Notes: generated from the letters alone by a model not told the origin. 64,000 bases of DNA from Luteimicrobium album (GCF_030161555.1 NZ_BSUK01000001.1:3286001-3350000), one strand, 5' to 3'; positions 1-8,035 are shown, counted from the first letter of the stretch. Made by a program: numbers and translations.

Positions 1-390
1 CGGGTCGATCGCGACGGTCGAGACGGAGGCGCCCTCGCCTGCGATCTTCTGTGCGATGAGGCCGCCGAACGAGTGCCCCACGACTGCAGGCTTCACGCTC
101 AGCTCCCCGATCGCCTCGAGGTAGTGGTCCGTGACCTCCTGGACCATCTTCGACGCGAACGCATCGGGGTTGGCGCGTGCGTCCTCGATGGATTCCGGAT
201 CGTCGGGCCACGCCGGGGCGACCGTCGTGTATCCCGCCTCCTCGAACACCGCCCGCCAGCGGTCCCAGCTGCTCGACAGCAGCCAGAGGCCGTGGACGAA
301 CACCACCGGTCGCAGACCCGAGGCGTTCGCGCGTTCGATGTCGGCTCGTTCGGTAGCCGTGAGAGACGAGGATGGTGCGGGCGAGGTCAT
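1..390 (-). CDS. Alpha/beta hydrolase, N-terminal part (3' end outside window)
   Basis: The reverse strand from ATG 390 reads a serine hydrolase of the alpha/beta fold: an early VVFVHGLW oxyanion-hole segment, then the nucleophile elbow VVGHSFGG near residue 103, with the active serine in GHSFG. About 130 residues are visible before the window edge; the rest, including the catalytic Asp and His, is missing. An AGGAG ribosome site lies at 396-400. The gene is divergent from the AraC-type regulator that starts at 528, so the 137-bp gap probably holds both promoters and the regulator may control it. The substrate cannot be told from the sequence. Confidence 0.85.
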   Translation of the reverse strand, partial: MTSPAPSSSLTATERADIERANASGLRPVVFVHGLWLLSSSWDRWRAVFEEAGYTTVAPAWPDDPESIEDARANPDAFASKMVQEVTDHYLEAIGELSVKPAVVGHSFGGLIAQKIAGEGASVSTVAIDP

Positions 391-527
391 CGGGACTCCT
401 GAGGCTCGTAGGTGCGGCGTGAACCCATCGTGGGCAGAATGGGGCACGGGAGTCTTGTATCCCCCGCACTCCGTTGTGCATCGCGTGCACATCGGGCCGG
501 TGCGGGCAGTGCCGTGAGGACGCGCCC

Positions 528-1505
528 ATGCCCGTGGTGCTCGACATCGAGGAGCTTCCGGTCTCCGACCGGCTGGACTTCCTGCGCGACCACATGCTCA
601 CGTCTCCTGTTCCGCTGGTCCTCGAGCCCCAACCTGGCGCCGACATCAATGTGCGCTCGCGAGTGGCGGACCTGGGGTGCGTCCACCTGCTGTCGACGCG
701 CGCCGGCGGTGCCGACGTCCTGCGCACCTCGCGTCTCGCCCGGGACGACTCCCGGCCGAGCCTGATGCTGAGCCTCGTCGACTCCGGGACAGCGATCGTG
801 GTGCGGCCGGACGGCGAGACAGTTCTGAGGGCCGGCGAGCTCGGGCTGTATCTGACGACGGAGCAGTACCGCCTCCGGTTCACGGACGGCGCGGTCCGGT
901 ACACGTTTCAGCTTCCGTTGGACCGGCTGGGCCTGCCGCCCGGTCTGGTCGGCGGGCAGCTGCGCCGCCCGATCCCCTCGGACAGCGCCACCGCGATGGG
1001 TGTCGCGGCGTTCCTGCGGGCTACCGCCCGGAGCGCCCCGGCGGCGCCGCAAGCCGAGCAGGAACGGCTCGAACAACCGGTGCTGGAGCTCGTCCGGCTG
1101 CTTCTCACGCGCCCCGTCGCGGACGAGCTCCTGGGGCGTCGGAGCGCGGCCGTCTCGCTCGCGACCAGAGTCCAAGAGCATGTGCTCGGCCACCTCGACG
1201 ACCCTGAGCTGTCGGCGCGGACGATCGCGTCAGCGTTCTCGATCTCGGAGCGCTACGTGTACACGATCCTCGCGCGGCGGGGGATCGAGCTGGGTGATGC
1301 CGTCCGGGAGCACAGGCTCGAGCAGGCGGTGCGCCTGCTCGAAGACCCTCGTCACGCCGATCTGACGATCGCCGCGATCGCGCGTCGATGCGGTTTTTCC
1401 GACCACGCCCACTTCTCGCGGACGTTCCGCGCCCGGTTCGGGGTCACGCCCAGCGAATGGCGCGCGGGGGCGGTGGCCCGGCTCACGGTGGCTCCGCCGT
1501 CGTGA
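528..1505 (+). CDS. AraC-family transcriptional regulator
   Basis: Protein of 325 residues. The N-terminal two thirds resembles the ligand-sensing AraC_binding_2 type of domain. The last ~100 residues carry the two helix-turn-helix units of the AraC/XylS family: SARTIASAFSISERYVYTI, then TIAAIARRCGFSDHAHFSR, followed by the conserved FRARFGVTPSEWR. ATG 528 was chosen over the upstream ATG 474 because a GTGAGGA ribosome site sits at 514-520 and the family usually starts with little N-terminal extension. It is divergent from the alpha/beta hydrolase. Its last 23 bp overlap the predicted end of the convergent DUF3626 gene. Confidence 0.88.
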   Translation: MPVVLDIEELPVSDRLDFLRDHMLTSPVPLVLEPQPGADINVRSRVADLGCVHLLSTRAGGADVLRTSRLARDDSRPSLMLSLVDSGTAIVVRPDGETVLRAGELGLYLTTEQYRLRFTDGAVRYTFQLPLDRLGLPPGLVGGQLRRPIPSDSATAMGVAAFLRATARSAPAAPQAEQERLEQPVLELVRLLLTRPVADELLGRRSAAVSLATRVQEHVLGHLDDPELSARTIASAFSISERYVYTILARRGIELGDAVREHRLEQAVRLLEDPRHADLTIAAIARRCGFSDHAHFSRTFRARFGVTPSEWRAGAVARLTVAPPS

Positions 1506-2365
1506 TGCCGGGGTCCGAGGGCCAGGGCCTGCCGTAGCGCGCGAGGCAGTGCCAGAGCCGCTTGAGCTCCTGCTGGTCGAACCGGCCCTCAGCCCGGGCC
1601 GCGCCCAGGACGGCGGGTGTCAGGGGGTCCCGGTCCGACGAGGCGCCGCGCGAGCGCGGCGACCTGCGGCCCGCGGTAGTCGGGGTGCGCCCCGATCTCG
1701 TCGGCGGTCGCGGCGTAGCCGGGGTGCGTCGCGACCGGGAGGCCGGCGCCGCCGGCGAGCGCCAGCGCGGCCTCGTCGTCGAACGAGGGGTCGACGACGA
1801 CCGCCTCGACGTCCTCCGGGACGCGGATACCGCCGTGCGCGTGGGCCTCGACGTCGTGGTCGAGCGGGTCGAGGACCTCCGCGCGTTCGAGGTCGCGCAG
1901 CACGCCCATCCGGTCGGCGACCCCGAACGACGTCGGCTCGTGGACGCTGTCCGGGAAGACGAAGGTCGAACGCGCGACCACCCCCGGTCGCAGCCGCAGG
2001 GAGGCGGACCCGAACCGCGGGGCCGCGCCGTACGGGTCGCCGTCGGGGTCGAGCGCCCCGTAGACGGGCCGGACGTCGGGCGGGACGTCGTCGTACGCGC
2101 CTGAGAACGTCCGGTGCTCCCAGGCCCAGCGGTCGCCGCCGGGGAAGGCGGTGAGGCCCCCGTTGCCGGTGCGGGTCACGAACTGCGAGACGTACCGGCC
2201 GTTGCTGAGGATCTCCCGGAGCACAGGGCGGCCGAGCACGTCGGCGTCGGGGTGGAAGTGCAGGACGACGCGTGCCGTCCCGCGGAGGGTGGGGCCCGGC
2301 TCGGCGCGCCCGGCCACGCTCGCGAGCGCGCGGGCGGCCGCGTCGGGGAGGTCCGGGGTGCGCAC
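1483..2365 (-). CDS. DUF3626 family protein (reading frame broken once)
   Basis: From GTG 2365 the protein shows the DUF3626 hallmarks LHFHPDADVLGRPVL, GRYVSQFVTRTGNGGLTAFPG and YRGPQVAALARRL. The frame then breaks near 1623-1632 (a C5 run beside a G3 run). The expected C-terminus, LTPAVLGAARAEGRF, then QELKRLWHCLARYG, continues in another frame and ends at the TGA at 1483-1485. Restoring it needs one base fewer, or two bases more as expected if both runs were undercalled. Function of DUF3626 is not established. The start has a weak CACGCT -10-like box 6 bases upstream, suggesting a leaderless message. The 3' end overlaps the AraC gene by 23 bp. Confidence 0.75.
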
Positions 2366-2412
2366 CGCGTCAGCGTGCCACGGGACGCGAGGTCGGGCGA
2401 GGGCGCATCGCC

Positions 2413-2418
2413 TAGTGT
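2413..2418 (+). promoter_or_regulatory. Leaderless -10 box (TAGTGT)
   Basis: TANNNT hexamer ending 7 bases before ATG 2426 of the methyltransferase, with no ribosome site between. This is the layout of a leaderless actinobacterial transcript whose first base is the start codon. Confidence 0.6.
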
Positions 2419-2425
2419 CGGGCCT

Positions 2426-3088
2426 ATGACCGAGCCCCGCCGCTGGCAGTCCGAGGCCGACCGTCTGGCCCACGCCGACCCCTCCGACCCGACCGCCTGG
2501 TTCGAGCGGCTCTGGGCGTCGGCCGCCGCCGGCGACGTCACGACCCCGTGGGACCGCGACGACCCGCACCCGGTGCTCGCCTCCTGGCCCGGGTTGCCGG
2601 AACCCGGCTCCGGAGACGGGCGCGCCGTCGTCGTCGGGTGCGGGCTCGGCGCGGACGCCGAGCTCCTCGCGCGGCTCGGCTACGAGACGACGGCCTTCGA
2701 CGTCTCGCCGGCCGCGGTCGCCGCCGCGCGCGAGCGGCATCCGGGTTCGCGGGTGACCTACGCCGTCGGCGACCTGCTCGACCTCCCGACCGACTGGGTC
2801 GCCGCGTTCGACCTGGTCGTGGAGATCCACACCGTCCAGGCCGTGAACCGCAGCGTCCGGGACCAGCTCACCGCGGGCGTGCGGGCGCTCGTGGCGCCCG
2901 GCGGGACGTTGCTCGCGATCCAGGCGCGCACCGACGTCGCCGCCGACGACGGCCCGCCCTGGCCGCTCACGCGCGAGGAGATCGACGCGTTCGGCAGGCG
3001 TGGGCTGTCGGCGGTGCGGGTCGAGGAGCTGCCGGGCTTCGGTGGCGGCGGGGCCGGGATGTCGCGGGCGGAGTTCCGGCGGGGCTGA
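2426..3088 (+). CDS. Class I SAM-dependent methyltransferase (TPMT-like)
   Basis: Protein of 220 residues. Motif I for SAM binding is AVVVVGCGLGADAELLA near residue 72, and the acidic ribose-contacting residue follows in TAFDVSPAAV. The pattern, with an early WFERLW and FDLVVEIHTVQAV in motif IV, resembles the thiopurine-methyltransferase-like and TehB-like group acting on small molecules. The substrate is unknown. The gene stands alone: the upstream DUF3626 gene is divergent and the downstream oxidoreductase is convergent with a 28-bp gap. Expression is probably leaderless from the TAGTGT box at 2413. Confidence 0.85.
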   Translation: MTEPRRWQSEADRLAHADPSDPTAWFERLWASAAAGDVTTPWDRDDPHPVLASWPGLPEPGSGDGRAVVVGCGLGADAELLARLGYETTAFDVSPAAVAAARERHPGSRVTYAVGDLLDLPTDWVAAFDLVVEIHTVQAVNRSVRDQLTAGVRALVAPGGTLLAIQARTDVAADDGPPWPLTREEIDAFGRRGLSAVRVEELPGFGGGGAGMSRAEFRRG

Positions 3089-3116
3089 ACGCTGGGTCGA
3101 GCGGCTCGGGGGCGGG

Positions 3117-4139
3117 TCAGCGCCAGCCGAGCGCCGGGGCGACGTGCGTCAGGATCGACTCGATGACGTGCGCGTTGTACTCGACCCCGAGCTGGTTGGG
3201 GACCGTGAGCAGGAGGGTGTCGGCGGCGGCGATCGCCTCGTCGCGGCGCAGGTCCTCGATCAGCGGCTCGGGCTCGTCCGCGTACGAACGGGCGAACACC
3301 GACCGGGTGCTGTCGATGAACCCGAACTGGTCCTCGGCGTCGCGACTGCCGAGGAAGTAGCGGCGGTCCAGGTCGTTCGTGATCGCGAAGATCGACCGGG
3401 ACACCGAGACGCGGGGCTCGAAGCCGTGGTCGTGCTTCGCCCACTCGTCGCGGAACGCCTCGATCTGCTTGCGCTGCTGCACGTGGAACGGCTCGCCGGA
3501 CTCGTCGTCCTTGAGCGTCGACGACATGAGGTTCATGCCCTCGTGGGCCGCCCAGCGCGCGGTCGCGTCGGAGCCCGCACCCCACCAGATGCGTTCGTGC
3601 AGGCCTTCGGAGTACGGCTCGACCCGCAGGAGACCCGGCGGGTTGGGGAACATCGGTCGCGGGTTCGGCTGCGCGAACTGCTTGCCGGACAGCGCCTCGA
3701 GCGCGACGAGCGTGTGGCGACGCGCCATGTCGGCCTGGTTCTCGCCGTCGTCGGGCTCGAAGCCGAAGTACCGCCACCCGTCGACGACCTGCTCGGGTGA
3801 TCCGCGCGAGATGCCGAGCTGGAGGCGGCCGCCCGCGATGAGGTCCGCGGCGCCCGCGTCCTCGGCGAAGGCCAGCGGGTTCGCGTACCGCATGTCGATG
3901 ACGCCCGTGCCGATCTCGATCCGGCTCGTCCGCGCGCCCACGGCCGCGAGCAGCGGGAACGGCGAGCCGAGCTGGCGCGCGAAGTGGTGCACGCGGAAGT
4001 ACGCGCCGTCGGCGCCGAGCTCCTCCGCCGCTACCGCGAGGTCGATGCTCTGCAGCAGCGCGTCCGAGGCCGTCTGCGTCGCCGACGTGGGGTGCGGGGT
4101 CCAGTGGCCGAACGAGAGGAAGCCGATCTTCTTGGTCAC
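3117..4139 (-). CDS. LLM-class flavin-dependent oxidoreductase
   Basis: Protein of 340 residues with the luciferase-like monooxygenase TIM-barrel pattern: an N-terminal IGFLSFGHW strand, ADGAYFRVHHFARQLGSP (active-site His region), RIEIGTGVIDMRYANP, and the flavin-phosphate segment GGRLQLGISRGSPEQV. Family members use FMN or F420 to oxidise small organic substrates; the substrate here is unknown. GTG 4139 is the first start giving the usual N-terminus. The neighbour on the other side (leader ORF at 4198) is divergent, so promoters for both directions fit in the short gap. Confidence 0.88.
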   Translation of the reverse strand: MTKKIGFLSFGHWTPHPTSATQTASDALLQSIDLAVAAEELGADGAYFRVHHFARQLGSPFPLLAAVGARTSRIEIGTGVIDMRYANPLAFAEDAGAADLIAGGRLQLGISRGSPEQVVDGWRYFGFEPDDGENQADMARRHTLVALEALSGKQFAQPNPRPMFPNPPGLLRVEPYSEGLHERIWWGAGSDATARWAAHEGMNLMSSTLKDDESGEPFHVQQRKQIEAFRDEWAKHDHGFEPRVSVSRSIFAITNDLDRRYFLGSRDAEDQFGFIDSTRSVFARSYADEPEPLIEDLRRDEAIAAADTLLLTVPNQLGVEYNAHVIESILTHVAPALGWR

Positions 4140-4185
4140 GCTCGTCGGAACGGATTTGTGCTTCGCGGGTATTCCGCGCGTGCGT

Positions 4186-4191
4186 TAGCGT
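4186..4191 (+). promoter_or_regulatory. Leaderless -10 box (TAGCGT) for the leader ORF
   Basis: TAGCGT ends 6 bases before ATG 4198. The predicted transcript start is therefore the A of that ATG, which makes the short leader ORF the first thing translated on this mRNA. Confidence 0.55.
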
Positions 4192-4197
4192 CGGCCC

Positions 4198-4311
4198 ATG
4201 CGCTCCTCCTGGCCGTACCTCCCCGGCGGGCTCCCAGCCCGCCCACTCGGGCGGGCACGAGCACCGAGGAGACACCCATGCCGGAGCCGTACTACTTCCG
4301 CGACTTCCTGA
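4198..4311 (+). CDS. Putative 37-residue leader ORF overlapping the next gene
   Basis: ATG 4198 begins at the predicted transcript start and opens a 37-codon frame, beginning MRSSWPYLPGG and arginine- and proline-rich. It runs through both leader hairpins and stops at 4309-4311, 34 bases inside the following gene in a different frame. Nothing resembles a known leader peptide. The placement would let ribosome movement choose between the two hairpins and couple translation to the downstream gene. It is inferred from layout only and could be an untranslated leader instead. Confidence 0.35.
   Translation: MRSSWPYLPGGLPARPLGRARAPRRHPCRSRTTSATS
4225..4256 (+). promoter_or_regulatory. Two mutually exclusive hairpins in the mRNA leader
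   Basis: Hairpin A pairs 4225-4232 with 4236-4243 (8 bp, 3-base loop). Hairpin B pairs 4237-4244 with 4249-4256 (8 bp, 4-base loop). They share the arm around 4237-4243, so only one can form at a time. The ribosome site GAGGAGA at 4266-4272 and ATG 4278 follow closely. This is the architecture of an attenuator or translation switch; no known riboswitch class is recognised. Confidence 0.5.
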
Positions 4312-4637
4312 ACGCCCCCGGGCACCACGCGGGGGCGTACGTCCTCGCGTCCGTCGGCGTCGACGACGACCTGGCGTTCCGGAGCGGCCCGCACCTCGAC
4401 GCGAGCCTGACCGTCGCCGACTGCGGGCGCGTCGTCACGCTCGACTTCGACTGCTACGACGCCGACAGCCTCGAGAACGCGCTGCACAAGGCACGGTTGC
4501 TCCGGAAGACGCTCGACGAGTTCGTGTCCGCGTTCGAGGAGCACGCGCAGCGCTTCCGCCGGGAGCTCGACGCGGCCGACGAGGGATCCGGCGCGGGACG
4601 TCAGGAGTCGGCGCACCAGGCTTCCGCGTCGGCGTAG
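4278..4637 (+). CDS. Small protein of unknown function
   Basis: Protein of 119 residues starting MPEPYYFRDFLN at ATG 4278 behind a strong GAGGAGA ribosome site. The middle part (VTLDFDCYDADSLENALHKARLL) suggests a compact alpha/beta fold followed by a charged helix (KTLDEFVSAFEEHAQRFRREL). The tail is Ala/Ser/Gln-rich and low-complexity. There is no signal peptide or membrane segment and no recognised family. The unusual leader suggests the product is regulated after transcription starts. Its last 37 bp overlap the convergent NTF2-like gene. Confidence 0.7.
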   Translation: MPEPYYFRDFLNAPGHHAGAYVLASVGVDDDLAFRSGPHLDASLTVADCGRVVTLDFDCYDADSLENALHKARLLRKTLDEFVSAFEEHAQRFRRELDAADEGSGAGRQESAHQASASA

Positions 4638-5188
4638 ACGCGCGCGATATCGTCGGGCCGGTCGATCCCCAGCAGGTCCTGGCCGATCTGCCCGCCCGCG
4701 GCGAGGCGCGTGTAGGCGAGGAAGCGGTACGGGTGGCGCAGACCCTCGAGGTCGGCGGGGTCGATCCGCAGGTCGGTGCCGGGGACGGCGGGCGCGAGCT
4801 TGTCGCTCTCGTACATCGAGAGCATGTTCGCGATCGTCCAGACGCCGCCCCGCCTCTCCACCCGGTAGATCAGGCGCATGAACGACTCGAGGACCGCCTC
4901 GGTGCCGTTGACGATCTCCCAGTAGTCGCAGATCGTCGGCAGCTCGACGTAGGCGCGGGTCGCGGTGCGGAGGTGGACGAGCGGCGTGCTGGAACGCCCG
5001 ACGATGGGCAGGCCGTCGCCCATCTCGGCCGGTTGTCGGCCGACGAACGTGCTGACCGGACCGGTCTGCCAGCTCGTCGTGACGGTGGCGTCCTCCCAGT
5101 AGCAGCCGGCCAGCTCCCGGTCGGCGTGTCGCACCCGGTACTGACGCTCCTTGACCACGACCTGCTCGATGGCTTCGACATCGCGCAC
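4601..5188 (-). CDS. NTF2/SnoaL-like protein
   Basis: Protein of 195 residues from GTG 5188, chosen because a GAGGAGG ribosome site lies 9 bases upstream; starts further out have none. The pattern of an N-terminal helix, ADRELAGCYWEDATVTTSW and a long beta-sheet region (RATRAYVELPTICDY, FMRLIYRVERRGGVWTIANM) fits the SnoaL-like NTF2 cone fold used by dehydratases, isomerases and ring-hydroxylating small subunits. The active role is not predictable. It overlaps the convergent small gene by 37 bp. The lipoprotein gene lies upstream in the same direction, separated by a hairpin. Confidence 0.75.
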   Translation of the reverse strand: MRDVEAIEQVVVKERQYRVRHADRELAGCYWEDATVTTSWQTGPVSTFVGRQPAEMGDGLPIVGRSSTPLVHLRTATRAYVELPTICDYWEIVNGTEAVLESFMRLIYRVERRGGVWTIANMLSMYESDKLAPAVPGTDLRIDPADLEGLRHPYRFLAYTRLAAGGQIGQDLLGIDRPDDIARVYADAEAWCADS

Positions 5189-5226
5189 GGCAACCGCCCT
5201 CCTCGTGACGGTTCGATCATCCCAGC

Positions 5227-5245
5227 GGCGCCGGTCCACGGCGCC
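5227..5245 (-). terminator. Possible short terminator hairpin
   Basis: GGCGCC at 5227-5232 pairs with GGCGCC at 5240-5245 around a 7-base loop, just after the lipoprotein stop (5252). No U-tract follows, as is common in high-GC actinobacteria. Confidence 0.35.
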
Positions 5246-5251
5246 CCGGCC

Positions 5252-5701
5252 CTACTCGAACGTGTGCGTCCAGAGCTGGCTGCCGTCCGCGTTCAGGTAG
5301 GTGTAGACCATCTTGCGATCCGAGGCCACCCCGGTCGCCTTCATGGCGGGGGAGACCTGGTCGTCGAAGGTGGACTGGAAGGTCGCGACCTTGCCGTCCA
5401 GGAAGGCCGCCACCTTCGCCGCGTCCAGCTGGTCGGCGTAGGCGTAGGTGAACGTGATGGTCCCGGGGTCGGTCACCGCGACCTTGATGGAGGAGTACGT
5501 GTCCTTGAACTCGTCGTGCGACGCGAGCGCCGCGCGCTCCTTGGCGGCGTACGCCTCGAGCGCCTCGTGCTGGGCGTCCACCGAGGCCGAGTGGGAGGCG
5601 CCGGAACCGGTGTCGCCGTCGGACGAGCAGGCTCCGAGCCCGACGACGAGACACGCGGCAGTGAGCACGGAGGCGCCGGCCTTGACGATGGTGGTGAGCA
5701 C
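5252..5701 (-). CDS. Secreted lipoprotein, DUF4854-like
   Basis: Protein of 149 residues. It has a signal peptide with a hydrophobic core (AGASVLTAACLVVGL) and a lipobox LGAC, so the Cys near residue 25 should be lipidated at the outer face of the membrane. The mature part has a helix (HEALEAYAAKERAAL) and a C-terminal FDDQVSPAMKATG...VYTYLNADGSQLWTHTFE that recalls DUF4854 lipoproteins. Function is unknown. GTG 5701 has an AGGAGAGG ribosome site. A TAGTCT -10-like box lies upstream near 5775. Confidence 0.8.
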   Translation of the reverse strand: MLTTIVKAGASVLTAACLVVGLGACSSDGDTGSGASHSASVDAQHEALEAYAAKERAALASHDEFKDTYSSIKVAVTDPGTITFTYAYADQLDAAKVAAFLDGKVATFQSTFDDQVSPAMKATGVASDRKMVYTYLNADGSQLWTHTFE

Positions 5702-5843
5702 GTGTTCCTCTCCTGCGCCCCCGGACGGCGGCGCGGTAGCCGGGGCCAGACGAAGACCGCACTGACCGATGCCAGGAGACTAACGGTGGTCGGGCTGTGC
5801 GATCGACCGCGGCCACATGCCGACTCTCACGGGGTGCCGTCCG

Positions 5844-6200
5844 TCACAACGCGATGCGTCCGGTCCGGTCGTGGAACTCGCCCGTCGGGCCGTCCGGGCC
5901 GAGGGTCGCCAGGGCGACGGTCGCGTCGGTGCCCTCGGTGACGGTCTGGTGCCCGCTGTGGCGGTTGAAGCCGGTGGCGGTGTAACCGGGGTCGGACGCG
6001 TTGACCCGCATCGTCGGCAGGTTTTTCGCGTACTGGACGGTCAGGGCGACGACGGCAGCTTTGGACGCCGCGTAGGGGATGCCCAGGATCGGGAACTCGT
6101 CGCGACCCTCCGTGGTGAGGAAGCGCGGCCAGCCCACCCCCGACGCCACGTTGACGACGACGGGGTTGGCGGAGCGGCGCAGGAGTTCGCCGAGGTGCTG
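5844..6200 (-). pseudogene. 3' remnant of a short-chain dehydrogenase/reductase
   Basis: Reverse-strand reading from about 6200 gives LGELLRRSANPVVVNVASG, then YAASKAAVVALTVQYAKNL (catalytic Tyr-x-x-x-Lys) and NASDPGYTATGFN. This is the C-terminal ~110 residues of a classical SDR. The N-terminal NAD(P)-binding half (TGxxxGIG) is absent: the sequence where it should be is taken by the start of the oppositely directed XRE gene. Intact SDR genes are often divergent from such XRE regulators, so a deletion that fused the two is the simplest explanation. It is unlikely to be active. Confidence 0.7.
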
Positions 6201-7009
6201 CGTGCGTGGCGCGACCGGGTCACGCCCGAGCAGGTCGGGCTGCCGCCCGGCAGGGGAGGCGCGCGCCCGGGCTGCGTCGCGAGGAGCTCGCGGGCCGTGC
6301 CGGCGTGAGCGTCGAGTACCTGGTCCGGCTCGAGCAGGGCCGTGCGCGCAACCCGTCGCCGCAGCTCCTCGCGGCGCTGGCCCGGGCGCTGCGCCTGACC
6401 GACGGCGAGCGCGACCACCTCTACCTCGTGGCCGGGCTCGCGCCGCCGTCGGGCGGGCTGGTGCCCCAGCACGTCGGGCGGGGCGTCCAGCGCATGCTCG
6501 ATCGGCTCGGCGACGTCCCGCTGGCTGTCTTCTCAGCGGCCTGGGACCTGGTGTGGTGGAACGACCTGTGGGCCGCGCTCACGGGCGACCCCTCCACCAC
6601 GAGCGGCCTGGACCGCAACATCGCGTGGCGTCACTTCACCCACGCGCCCGGGGTCGTCGACTTCGACGACGAGCACGCCGCCGAGTTCTCCGCCGACCTG
6701 GCCGCAGGCCTCCGCGACGCCGTCGGGCGCTACCCCGACGACGCCCACCTGGCGCACCTCGTCGCCCGGCTGCGCGCGGAGTCGCCGGACTTCGCACGGC
6801 TGTGGGGGCAGGCGCACGTCGCGCGGCACCGGTCGAGCACCAAGACCGCGACGTCGACGCCCGTGGGCCCGATCGAGGTCGACTGCGACGTCCTCACCGT
6901 CCCCGACACGGACCTGCGGATCGTCATGTACACGGCGGCGCCGGGGTCGCCGGATGCGTCGCGGCTCGAGCTGCTCCGGGTGAGCGGGACCCAGGCGCTC
7001 ACGCACTGA
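6195..7009 (+). CDS. XRE-family regulator with MmyB-like ligand domain (frame broken once)
   Basis: About 271 residues after repair. The N-terminal HTH reads LRREELAGRAGVSVEYLVRLEQGR, followed by the C-terminal MmyB-like/PAS-type sensor domain (PLAVFSAAWDLVWWNDLWAAL). The start (VLRAWRDRVTPEQVGLP) is in a different frame from the HTH; one missing base near 6266-6271 (CCCGGG) joins them. GTG 6195 has AGGAG at 6181-6185. This N-terminus is a few residues shorter than usual and lies inside the remnant SDR sequence, consistent with a deletion. Such proteins commonly regulate an adjacent dehydrogenase; here that target is broken. Confidence 0.8.
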
Positions 7010-7024
7010 GCCCGAGGGTCGGGC
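7010..7024. terminator. Short hairpin between convergent genes
   Basis: GCCCGA (7010-7015) pairs with TCGGGC (7019-7024) around GGG, immediately after the XRE stop and before the end of the convergent gene at 7031. Confidence 0.35.
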
Positions 7025-7030
7025 GCGGCT

Positions 7031-7510
7031 TCAGCGGCCGGTGGCGCGGGCCTCCACCCACTCCTTCGCCTCACGCAAGCCCCAGTTCGTGTGCTCGCGC
7101 GCGACCTTGATCGCCTGGATGACCTTGCCGTCCGCGAGGTAGCCGTCGACCTGGGCGAGCGCCTCGGGCGGGAACCCGGCCGGTGCGGCGCCCGTGGGGA
7201 CGGACACGTGGCCTGGGGACACCGCGTTGCCGCTCGTCGCGCAGGCGTCGACCTGCTCCTTGGCGTCCTTGAGCTTCATCCCCGGGACAGCGGCGCGGAG
7301 CTCCTTGATGGCCTCGATTCTCCGGTCCGACGCGATGAGCCGGTCGATCTCGGCGCGCACATCGTCCGGGAGGGTCACCGGCCCGGCCGGTGGCTGCGAC
7401 GAGGTCGGCGCTCCCGGTCCTGACGCCGGATAGCGGGGGCGGCGGAGAGCCACGACCACCGCGACCAGCACGACGACGACACAGACGAGGACAACCCAAC
7501 GATGCGTCAC
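7031..7510 (-). CDS. Membrane-anchored protein with two L7/L12-like helical repeats
   Basis: Protein of 159 residues. A single N-terminal membrane helix (WVVLVCVVVVLVAVVVAL) is followed by a Pro/Ser linker. Two repeats then resemble the C-terminal domain of ribosomal protein L7/L12: RRIEAIKELRAAVPGMKLKD (~residues 70-95) and KVIQAIKVAREHTNWGLREA, each ending AKE-V. Proteins of this type occur in actinobacteria without a known role; partner binding like that of L7/L12 is only a guess. GTG 7510 was chosen over ATG 7522 because a TATGCT -10 box ends 7 bases before it. Confidence 0.75.
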   Translation of the reverse strand: MTHRWVVLVCVVVVLVAVVVALRRPRYPASGPGAPTSSQPPAGPVTLPDDVRAEIDRLIASDRRIEAIKELRAAVPGMKLKDAKEQVDACATSGNAVSPGHVSVPTGAAPAGFPPEALAQVDGYLADGKVIQAIKVAREHTNWGLREAKEWVEARATGR

Positions 7511-7517
7511 GCCCGCC

Positions 7518-7523
7518 AGCATA
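7518..7523 (-). promoter_or_regulatory. Leaderless -10 box (TATGCT)
   Basis: On the reverse strand TATGCT ends 7 bases before GTG 7510, matching the leaderless promoter spacing seen repeatedly in this window. Confidence 0.5.
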
Positions 7524-7714
7524 GGGTCGGGGAGCCGTCTGCGTGCACGCGGGCGCCGCCGCGGAGAGGGCGGTCGCGGGGCCGGCGCGGACGGTTCCGG
7601 CGCTGGCGTCCGATCCGTCGTCGGCCCGCGGCCAGTCGGGTGAAATGAGCCGGCCGGCGTGACGACGTGCCTCCGCGACGTCGGCCGGAGGGGCGGGCCG
7701 GTCGAGCGGCCGCA

Positions 7715-7720
7715 TAGGAT
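7715..7720 (+). promoter_or_regulatory. -10 box (TAGGAT) for the secreted peptide gene
   Basis: TAGGAT lies 46 bases before ATG 7767, leaving a ~40-base 5' UTR that holds the GAGGAAAGGA ribosome site. No clear -35 is seen. Confidence 0.4.
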
Positions 7721-7766
7721 CACGGCACAGGCTGGTCAGAGAAGACCTTGAGGAAAGGACGAAGCA

Positions 7767-7988
7767 ATGCAGACTCGTATCGCTCGGACCCCGCGTCGCC
7801 GCACGCTCGCAGTCATGGCCGGTGGTGCCCTTGCTCTTGCCGGCGCGTTCGGGATCGCCACCGTCGGCCACGCGTCGTCGGGAACCACCACCGAGGCCTT
7901 CGCCTGCACGTCAGGCTCCTGCTACGGGTTGTGCGGCCCGTGGTCCTTGCACATCTCCGTGGACGAGTGCTTCTCCGACCTGTGGTGA
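7767..7988 (+). CDS. Small secreted four-cysteine peptide
   Basis: Protein of 73 residues: a basic N-terminus (RTPRRR), a hydrophobic signal core (LAVMAGGALALAGAFGIA) and a likely signal peptidase site after Ala36 (VGHA). The mature ~37 residues contain Cys47, Cys52, Cys56 and Cys68, enough for two disulfides, and end in Trp. The ribosome site GAGGAAAGGACG is strong and ATG 7767 is the only sensible start. No family is recognised; bacteriocin-like, signalling or wall-associated roles are all open. No modification, export or immunity genes are adjacent. Structured sequence follows the stop. Confidence 0.7.
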   Translation: MQTRIARTPRRRTLAVMAGGALALAGAFGIATVGHASSGTTTEAFACTSGSCYGLCGPWSLHISVDECFSDLW

Positions 7989-8035
7989 CCGTGCCCTCTG
8001 GTGCCGTCGATCGGGTCGGTCGGTGACGAGCGGGA

